Below are positions 13,991 through 18,914 of a DNA stretch of 18,914 nucleotides, piece after piece. The first letter of the stretch is position 1, and each line of letters opens with the position of its first letter. The stretch spans positions 1 to 18,914 of the forward strand of contig JAEZZV010000179.1 in NCBI GenBank assembly GCA_023418375.1, given 5' to 3'. A model generated the notes under the pieces. It did not search any database, had not been told where the DNA came from, and saw only the letters and a program-made list of their open reading frames with translations. The DNA comes from Actinomycetes bacterium. GTDB lineage: Bacteria; Actinomycetota; Actinomycetes; Actinomycetales; Cellulomonadaceae. Position numbers and translations under genes: made by a program.

Positions 13991-14019
13991 CATGACGCCG
14001 CCGGTGCGTCGAACGTTGG
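13991..14019 (-). promoter_or_regulatory. ECF-type promoter of sigma gene 5
   Basis: Read on the minus strand: -35 CCAACG (14019-14014), 16-base spacer, -10 CGTCATG (13997-13991). It lies in the 194-base divergent region shared with hppA, about 45 bases from the hppA -10 candidate. Confidence 0.75.
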
Positions 14020-14064
14020 GTGGGCCGGCAGGCGATCTTGGTTCTCTAGGCCTTAAGTCCCGCG

Positions 14065-14070
14065 TAGACT
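14065..14070 (+). promoter_or_regulatory. Candidate -10 element of hppA
   Basis: TAGACT fits the TANNNT pattern of actinobacterial housekeeping -10 elements and lies 71 bases ahead of the hppA start. A TTGGTT at 14038-14043 is 21 bases upstream, too far for a normal -35, so the assignment is weak. The leader after it holds a GCGGCC-CCG-GGCCGC hairpin (14079-14093). Confidence 0.3.
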
Positions 14071-14140
14071 GCCCGCCTGCGGCCCCGGGCCGCGCGCCGC
14101 CGGCAAGGGAGCCGACGGCCCGACCGACCATGGAGGACGT

Positions 14141-16435
14141 ATGCCCTCGCTCGCCTCGTCGAGCCTCGTGACCGTCGCCGTCATCGCCCTCATCGCCGTC
14201 GCCTCCCTCGGCTTCGCCGTGCACCTGCGCCGTCAGGTGCTCGCCGCGGGCGAGGGGACCGTGCGGATGCAGGCGATCGCGCAGGCGGTCCAGGAGGGCG
14301 CCGCGGCGTACCTCAACCGGATGCTGCGCACCCTCGTGGTCTTCGCGGCCGTCGTCTTCGGGCTGCTGTTCCTGCTGCCGGGCGAGGCCGGCGTGCGGGT
14401 CGGCCGCTCGATCTTCTTCCTGGTCGGGGCGGGGTTCTCCGCCGCGATCGGCTACCTCGGGATGTGGCTCGCGGTGCGCGCGAACGTGCGCGTGGCGGCC
14501 TCGGCGATGACGCCCGGCGGGCGCAGCGAGGGCGCGCGGATCGCGTTCCGGACCGGCGGCGTCGTCGGCATGTCCGTCGTGGGGCTGGGCCTGCTCGGGG
14601 CGGCCGTCGTCGTGCTCATCTACCGGGGCGACGCGCCCGCGGTGCTCGAGGGCTTCGGCTTCGGCGCGGCGCTGCTGGCGATGTTCATGCGCGTCGGCGG
14701 CGGCATCTTCACCAAGGCCGCCGACGTCGGCGCCGACCTCGTCGGCAAGGTCGAGAAGGGCATCCCCGAGGACGACCCGCGCAACCCCGCCACGATCGCC
14801 GACAACGTGGGCGACAACGTCGGCGACTGCGCCGGCATGGCCGCCGACCTGTTCGAGTCGTACGCGGTGACGCTCGTCGCGGCGCTCATCCTCGGCAAGG
14901 TCGCGTTCGGCGAGCAGGGGCTCGTCTTCCCGCTGATCGTGACGGCCGTCGGGGCGGTCACCGCCGTGCTCGGCGTGCTGCTCACCCGGGTGCGCGGCAC
15001 CGAGAGCGGCCTGCGCGCGATCTACCGCGGGTTCTACCTGGCGGCGCTGGCCGGCGTCGTGCTGTCGGCGATCGCCGCGTTCGTCTACCTGCCCTCGACG
15101 TTCGCCGACCTCACCGGCGTCGGCGACGCGCTCGTGGACCACGTGGGCGACCCGCGCGTCGTGGCGACCCTGGCCGTGGCGATCGGCGTCGTGCTCGCGG
15201 GCGTGATCCTGTGGGTGACCGGCTATTTCACCGGCACGACCAGCAAGCCGACGATCCACGTCGCGCGCACCTCGCTCACCGGTCCGGCCACCGTCGTGCT
15301 GTCCGGCATCGGCGTCGGGTTCGAGTCCGCGGTGTACACGGCAGGCATCATCGCCGCCGCGATCTGCGGGGTGTTCCTCATCTCCGGCGGCTCGATCGTG
15401 CTGAGCCTGTTCCTCATCGCCCTCGCGGGCTGCGGCCTGCTCACGACGGTCGGCGTCATCGTCGCGATGGACACGTTCGGGCCGGTCAGCGACAACGCCC
15501 AGGGCATCGCGGAGATGTCCGGCGACGTCGATGCGGCGGGCGCCCAGGTGCTCACCGACCTCGACGCCGTCGGCAACACCACCAAGGCCATCACCAAGGG
15601 CATCGCGATCGCGACGGCCGTCCTGGCCGCGACGGCGCTCTTCGGCTCCTACACCGACGCCGTCCGGCAGGCCGTCGCCTCGCTCGGCGACGCGATGGAC
15701 TCCTCCGGGCTGGCGGTCGCGATGATCTCCTACGAGGTCATCTCGCCGATCACGCTCGTCGGCGTCATCCTCGGCGCCGCCACGGTGTTCCTCTTCTCCG
15801 GCCTGGCGATCGACGCCGTGACGCGCGCCGCGGGCGCCATCGTGTTCGAGGTCCGCCGCCAGTTCCACGCGATGCCCGGGATCATGGAGGGCACCGTGCG
15901 GCCGGACTACGGCCGCGTCGTCGACATCTGCACCAAGGACTCCCTGCGCGAGCTCGCGACGCCCGGCCTGCTCGCCGCCTCGGCGCCCATCGCGGTGGGC
16001 TTCGGGCTCGGCGTCGGGCCGCTGGCCGGGTTCCTCGCGGGCGCCATCGGCGCAGGCGTGCTCATGGCCGTCTTCCTCGCGAACTCAGGCGGCACCTGGG
16101 ACAACGCGAAGAAGATCGTCGAGGACGGCCGCTACGGCGGCAAGAACTCCGAGGCGCACGCGGCCGTCGTCATCGGCGACACCGTGGGCGACCCGTTCAA
16201 GGACACCGCCGGCCCGGCGATCAACCCGCTCATCAAGGTGATGAACCTCGTCGCGCTGCTCATCGCGCCGGCCGTCGTGCACATCAGCCTCGGCGTCGAC
16301 GCGAACCACGCGCTGCGCCTGGCCATCGCGACGGCGGCGGCGCTCGTGGCGTTCGGTGCGGTCATCGTGTCGCGGCTGCGCGCCGCGCGCGTCGACCGCG
16401 AGGGGCGGCTCGAGCGCGAGGCCCAGATGGCGTAG
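14141..16435 (+). CDS. hppA: Proton-translocating membrane pyrophosphatase, K+-independent
   Basis: An integral membrane pump of 764 residues, the usual length, that hydrolyses pyrophosphate and moves H+ outward. About 16 membrane segments are visible. Mg-PPi site motifs are intact: DVGADLVGKVE at 195-205, DNVGDNVGDCAGMAADLFE starting at residue 221, and near the C-terminus GGTWDNAKK and GDTVGDPFKDTAGPAINPL. The signature GNTTKAITKG places Lys at 482 and Thr at 485, the marker of the K+-independent class; the K+-dependent class has Ala there. Na+ pumps of this family belong to the K+-dependent class, so H+ is the expected ion. The ATG at 14141 has GGAGG seven bases upstream. The gene is divergent from the sigma array and followed by a hairpin. 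Confidence 0.97.
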   Translation: MPSLASSSLVTVAVIALIAVASLGFAVHLRRQVLAAGEGTVRMQAIAQAVQEGAAAYLNRMLRTLVVFAAVVFGLLFLLPGEAGVRVGRSIFFLVGAGFSAAIGYLGMWLAVRANVRVAASAMTPGGRSEGARIAFRTGGVVGMSVVGLGLLGAAVVVLIYRGDAPAVLEGFGFGAALLAMFMRVGGGIFTKAADVGADLVGKVEKGIPEDDPRNPATIADNVGDNVGDCAGMAADLFESYAVTLVAALILGKVAFGEQGLVFPLIVTAVGAVTAVLGVLLTRVRGTESGLRAIYRGFYLAALAGVVLSAIAAFVYLPSTFADLTGVGDALVDHVGDPRVVATLAVAIGVVLAGVILWVTGYFTGTTSKPTIHVARTSLTGPATVVLSGIGVGFESAVYTAGIIAAAICGVFLISGGSIVLSLFLIALAGCGLLTTVGVIVAMDTFGPVSDNAQGIAEMSGDVDAAGAQVLTDLDAVGNTTKAITKGIAIATAVLAATALFGSYTDAVRQAVASLGDAMDSSGLAVAMISYEVISPITLVGVILGAATVFLFSGLAIDAVTRAAGAIVFEVRRQFHAMPGIMEGTVRPDYGRVVDICTKDSLRELATPGLLAASAPIAVGFGLGVGPLAGFLAGAIGAGVLMAVFLANSGGTWDNAKKIVEDGRYGGKNSEAHAAVVIGDTVGDPFKDTAGPAINPLIKVMNLVALLIAPAVVHISLGVDANHALRLAIATAAALVAFGAVIVSRLRAARVDREGRLEREAQMA

Positions 16436-16451
16436 CCGGGCGACCGCCCGG
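16436..16451 (+). terminator. Hairpin after hppA
   Basis: CCGGGC-GACC-GCCCGG starts at the base after the hppA stop codon. It is a short G:C-only stem without a U tract, located before the decarboxylase gene. Confidence 0.5.
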
Positions 16452-16483
16452 CCGAACCGCCCGTCCCGGCGGGGGAGCGTCGT

Positions 16484-16489
16484 TACGGT
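16484..16489 (+). promoter_or_regulatory. Candidate -10 element for a leaderless decarboxylase transcript
   Basis: TACGGT (TANNNT type) ends 6 bases before the GTG start at 16496, so transcription would start at or next to the start codon. No ribosome site lies at a proper distance; a GGGGGAG is about 20 bases upstream. This arrangement is typical of leaderless mRNAs in actinobacteria. No clear -35 was seen. Confidence 0.4.
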
Positions 16490-16495
16490 GCTCGG

Positions 16496-17899
16496 GTGCG
16501 CGAGCTCCTGATGTCGACGGCCGAGGCCGCCGCGACGTTCCTGACCGGCCTCGACGAGCGGCACGTCGGGGCGACCGCCACCGCGGCGTCCCTGCGTGAC
16601 CGGCTCGGCGGGCCGCTGCCGGAGGGGGGCTGCCTGCCGGACGAGGCGATCGAGCGCCTCGTCTCCGGCGTTGAGGGCGGGCTCGTCGCGAGCGGCAGCC
16701 CCCGCTACCACGGGTTCGTCGTCGGGGGGGCGCTACCCGTCGCCGTGGCTGCCGACTGGCTCACGTCGGCCTGGGACCAGAACGCCCAGGTGTTCGCGAC
16801 CTCGCCCGCCGCGGCCGTAGCCGAGGAGGTCGTGGCGGGCTGGCTGCTGGACCTGCTCCACCTGCCCGCGGACAGCTCGGTCGGCTTCGTCACCGGTGGC
16901 CAGATGGCGACCTTCACCGCTCTCGTCGTCGCGCGCGACACGGTGCTGGCGCGCGCAGGGTGGGACGTCACCGAGCGTGGGCTCGCCGCGGCGCCGCCGC
17001 TGCGGGTGCTCGTCGGCGAGCAGGCGCACGCCACCGTACGCGCCGCCCTCGGGCTGGCCGGGATCGGGGCGCGGGCCGTGACCGCGGTGCCCGCGGCCGC
17101 CCAGGGGCGCCTCGACATCGGCGCGCTCGAGGCGCTGCTCCGCGACGACGACGGGCCGACGATCGTGTGCGCCCAGGCGGGCAACGTGAACACCGGCGCG
17201 TTCGACGACCTCGCCGCGATCGCGGACCTCACCGCCCGGCACGGCGCGTGGCTGCACGTGGACGGAGCCTTCGGGTTGTGGGCGGCGGCCTCGCCCCGCC
17301 ACCGGCACCTGGCCCGCGGGGCCGATCGGGCGGACTCGTGGACCGTCGACGCCCACAAGTGGCTGAACGTGCCGCAGGACTCGGGGGTGGTCGTCGTCCG
17401 CGACGCCGAGCGGCACGCCGCGCTCAAGCAGGGCCGGTGCGCCTACGCGGGTGCCCCCGACGCGGACCGCAGGGACGGGAGCGTCTGGGCACCGGAGAAC
17501 TCCCGGCGGGCGCGGGCGTTCGTCCTGTACGCCACGCTCGCGAGCCTCGGCCGGTCCGGCGTCGCCGACCTGGTCGAGCGCTCCTGCGCGGCCGCCACCC
17601 ACCTCGCGCGGCGCTGCGTGGAGCTCCCGGGGTGCGAGGTCCTCAACGACGTCGTCCTGAACCAGGTCCTGCTGCGGTTCCGGTCGGACGACGCCGGCGC
17701 CGGTGCCGGGGACGCCGCCTTCCACGAGCGGGTGGCCGACGCGGCGCGGGGCACCGGCGTGTGCTGGCTCGGCACGACCCGCTGGCGCGACGAGGCGGTC
17801 CTCCGCGCATCGTTCAGCGGCTGGTCGACGACGACGGCCGACGTCGACCGGACGGTCGAGGTCCTGCGCGACGCCGTGGCATCCGTCCGGGCGGGCTGA
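16496..17899 (+). CDS. PLP-dependent group II amino acid decarboxylase family protein
   Basis: A cytosolic fold-type I PLP enzyme of 467 residues, in the range of the group II decarboxylase family (PF00282). Expected residues are present: the phosphate-binding TGGQMATFTAL at 133-143, His178 (EQAHATV) stacking on the cofactor, Asp256 in HVDGAFG holding the pyridine nitrogen, and Schiff-base Lys288 in VDAHKWLN. SPRYHGFVVGG (68-78) is the N-terminal substrate-side motif. Such proteins are often annotated as 'aspartate aminotransferase family' or aromatic/diaminobutyrate decarboxylases. The amino acid substrate cannot be decided here. The GTG at 16496 is chosen for its likely leaderless promoter; an in-frame ATG at 16511 is an alternative. 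The gene follows hppA by 60 bases with a hairpin between, so it is probably a separate unit. Confidence 0.88.
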   Translation: MRELLMSTAEAAATFLTGLDERHVGATATAASLRDRLGGPLPEGGCLPDEAIERLVSGVEGGLVASGSPRYHGFVVGGALPVAVAADWLTSAWDQNAQVFATSPAAAVAEEVVAGWLLDLLHLPADSSVGFVTGGQMATFTALVVARDTVLARAGWDVTERGLAAAPPLRVLVGEQAHATVRAALGLAGIGARAVTAVPAAAQGRLDIGALEALLRDDDGPTIVCAQAGNVNTGAFDDLAAIADLTARHGAWLHVDGAFGLWAAASPRHRHLARGADRADSWTVDAHKWLNVPQDSGVVVVRDAERHAALKQGRCAYAGAPDADRRDGSVWAPENSRRARAFVLYATLASLGRSGVADLVERSCAAATHLARRCVELPGCEVLNDVVLNQVLLRFRSDDAGAGAGDAAFHERVADAARGTGVCWLGTTRWRDEAVLRASFSGWSTTTADVDRTVEVLRDAVASVRAG

Positions 17900-17941
17900 C
17901 CGGCTGCACCGCCTCGCGGGCGCCGGGCTGCGGGTCAGCCC
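17893..17941. terminator. Inverted repeat covering both convergent stop codons
   Basis: GGGCTGACC (17893-17901) and GGTCAGCCC (17933-17941) are exact inverted copies around 31 bases. Each arm contains the TGA stop of one of the two convergent genes. A shared bidirectional terminator is the likely role; the inner bases are GC-rich and can fold further. Confidence 0.5.
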
Positions 17942-18633
17942 TCGCGGTGGAGCACCGTCACGAACGCGCTGGTGTCCATGCCCTCCACGACCGGCGTCAG
18001 CCGCAGCTCGTCACCGGCGCAGGTGTAGGTGCTCGTCCCGCCGGCGGCGAACCCGCTCGCCGGGATGTCCTCCAGGCCGGGGACCTCGAGCAGCTCGCCG
18101 TTGACGTACGTCTCGTAGGCCATCTCCAGCCCGCTGGAGTCGACGCCGGAGATGACCACCTGGTCCGCGGTGACCTCGACCGTGCCGGTCAGCGTGCCGG
18201 ACCAGCTGTTGACCATGCGGAACTCCTGGCCCTCCATCGCCCAGCTCACCTCGACGACCTGGTCGCGGTACTCGGTGGTCATGGCGGAGCCCTCGATGGT
18301 CGTGACCGCGTCACCCGTGACGCTCGCCTGCGCGCCCAGGTCCGCCATGCCGAGCGCAGCGGTGGTCTGCTCGGCCTGCGCCTCGGGGTCCGACACCCAC
18401 GAGCCCTCGACGCACGCCGCGCCCTCGCTGGCGGCCGTCCCCTCCTCCGCGGTCTCCTCCGAGGTCTCGTCCGCGGCGGGCTCGGTCGGCTCCTCCTCCG
18501 CGGGCGTCGAGGCCTCGGGGGTCGGCTCGTCGGTCGTCGCGTCGTCGCCGCCGGAGCAGGCGCCGAGCAGCAGGACGGCGGCGGCGAGCGGTGCGACCAC
18601 CGCGTGACGGGTCTGACGGCGGATGGTGCGCAC
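17935..18633 (-). CDS. Lipoprotein of unknown function
   Basis: A protein of 232 residues with a twin-Arg-free basic tail, a hydrophobic stretch at 12-25 and the lipobox LGAC (23-26), so Cys26 should be lipidated. A Glu/Thr/Pro stalk (about 30-70) leads to a beta-rich domain at about 73-232. That domain begins with CVEGSWVSDPEAQAE and carries Cys74 and a second Cys in TYTCAGDELRLTP. The opening 'C.G.W.' and ending 'Y.C.gd.L' are reminiscent of lipocalin-like lipoprotein domains, but I do not assign a family. The GTG at 18633 has GAGGAGA five bases upstream. It converges with the decarboxylase gene and diverges from the nuclease-family gene. Confidence 0.87.
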   Translation of the reverse strand: MRTIRRQTRHAVVAPLAAAVLLLGACSGGDDATTDEPTPEASTPAEEEPTEPAADETSEETAEEGTAASEGAACVEGSWVSDPEAQAEQTTAALGMADLGAQASVTGDAVTTIEGSAMTTEYRDQVVEVSWAMEGQEFRMVNSWSGTLTGTVEVTADQVVISGVDSSGLEMAYETYVNGELLEVPGLEDIPASGFAAGGTSTYTCAGDELRLTPVVEGMDTSAFVTVLHREG

Positions 18634-18725
18634 GTGGGTCTCCTCGGGTCGGGCGCCGCCCCTGCGACGACGCCCCTCGGAGCCGCCATCGTGGCACGAC
18701 GGGTGAGAACCGGACCAGGCCGGGC

Positions 18726-18731
18726 GAGAAT
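18726..18731 (+). promoter_or_regulatory. Candidate -10 element for a leaderless start at 18738
   Basis: GAGAAT ends 6 bases before the GTG at 18738, the same geometry as at 16484-16489. No ribosome site is present between them. The first base departs from the TANNNT pattern and no -35 was found. Confidence 0.3.
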
Positions 18732-18737
18732 GGCCGG

Positions 18738-18914
18738 GTGACGGCCCTGCGAGTGATGACCTACAACGTGCGCATGCTCAAGGACGACCGGGCGGCCGTC
18801 GTGGCGGTGCTCCGCGCGTGCGCCCCCGACGTCGTCGCGCTGCAGGAACCGCCGCGTGGGGGGCCCCTCGGGCGGTGGCGGCTGCGGAAGCTCGCCGCGG
18901 AGGCGGGCCTGGAG
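18738..18914 (+). CDS. Endonuclease/exonuclease/phosphatase-family protein (N-terminus only)
   Basis: The first 59 codons of a gene that leaves the window at the right edge. The start reads MTALRVMTYNVRML, the typical first strand of the EEP fold with the metal-site Asn10. PDVVALQEPPRG follows, with the metal-binding Glu37. Members are Mg-dependent phosphodiesterases or phosphatases acting on nucleic acids, lipids or small phosphates; with so little sequence the substrate cannot be told. GTG at 18738 is taken as start because of the in-frame N-terminus and a possible leaderless promoter; an ATG at 18756 would cut into the first strand. Confidence 0.85.
   Translation, partial: MTALRVMTYNVRMLKDDRAAVVAVLRACAPDVVALQEPPRGGPLGRWRLRKLAAEAGLE

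Noticed and set aside
14130..14171. Short ORF from the ATG at 14130 overlapping the hppA start
   Set aside because: It is out of frame and has no ribosome site of its own; its first bases form the ribosome site of hppA.
13808..15868. Long open frame on the minus strand opposite hppA
   Set aside because: hppA is unmistakable on the + strand. The opposite frame is rich in Asp/Glu/Arg/His/Gly without any recognisable domain, the usual antisense shadow.
1..18914. tRNA genes, insertion sequences, attachment sites or phage genes
   Set aside because: Nothing with tRNA-like arms and TTC loop, no transposase or integrase motif, and no flanking direct repeats of the kind left by mobile elements were seen.

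Overview
The window looks like chromosomal DNA of a very GC-rich actinobacterium, most likely of the Cellulomonas type (Micrococcales). The grounds are the GTG starts, actinobacterial lipoprotein signals, Pro/Thr-rich surface linkers, SigE-family sigma factors and a K+-independent proton pyrophosphatase. The genus is an inference. No tRNA, rRNA, CRISPR array, transposase or phage gene was seen, and no gene-free stretch exceeds about 200 bases.

Left three quarters (1-13946, all minus strand): a tandem array of five modules. Each starts with a small ECF sigma factor of the actinobacterial SigE type, followed through an ATGA stop/start overlap by a single-pass membrane protein with a short Arg-rich cytoplasmic tail and a large extracytoplasmic part. 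In order of transcription the sigma genes begin at 13946, 11916, 6537, 4616 and 2847. Ahead of every sigma gene I find the same ECF-type promoter: a CAAC -35 element, exactly 16 bases, and a GTC -10 element. The membrane partners share an extracytoplasmic module with two cysteines about 94-108 residues apart. It occurs once in three partners, twice in two, and once in a separate 225-residue membrane protein, giving eight copies. The C-terminal halves differ between partners, and one of them (partner 1) also exists as a separate membrane protein encoded at 280-1011. This looks like a family of related envelope-sensing sigma switches that grew by duplication and domain exchange.

Cargo: module 4 carries two more coupled genes (a lipoprotein and the 225-residue protein), then a HAD phosphatase and a stress-type short-chain dehydrogenase. 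Module 1 is followed by a strong hairpin and then two related membrane-anchored proteins, the second cut by the window edge.

Right quarter (14141-18914): hppA (proton-pumping pyrophosphatase) diverges from the array. It is followed by a PLP-dependent group II decarboxylase, a convergent lipoprotein gene, and the first 59 codons of an endonuclease/exonuclease/phosphatase-family protein. Two of these genes seem to start on leaderless transcripts.
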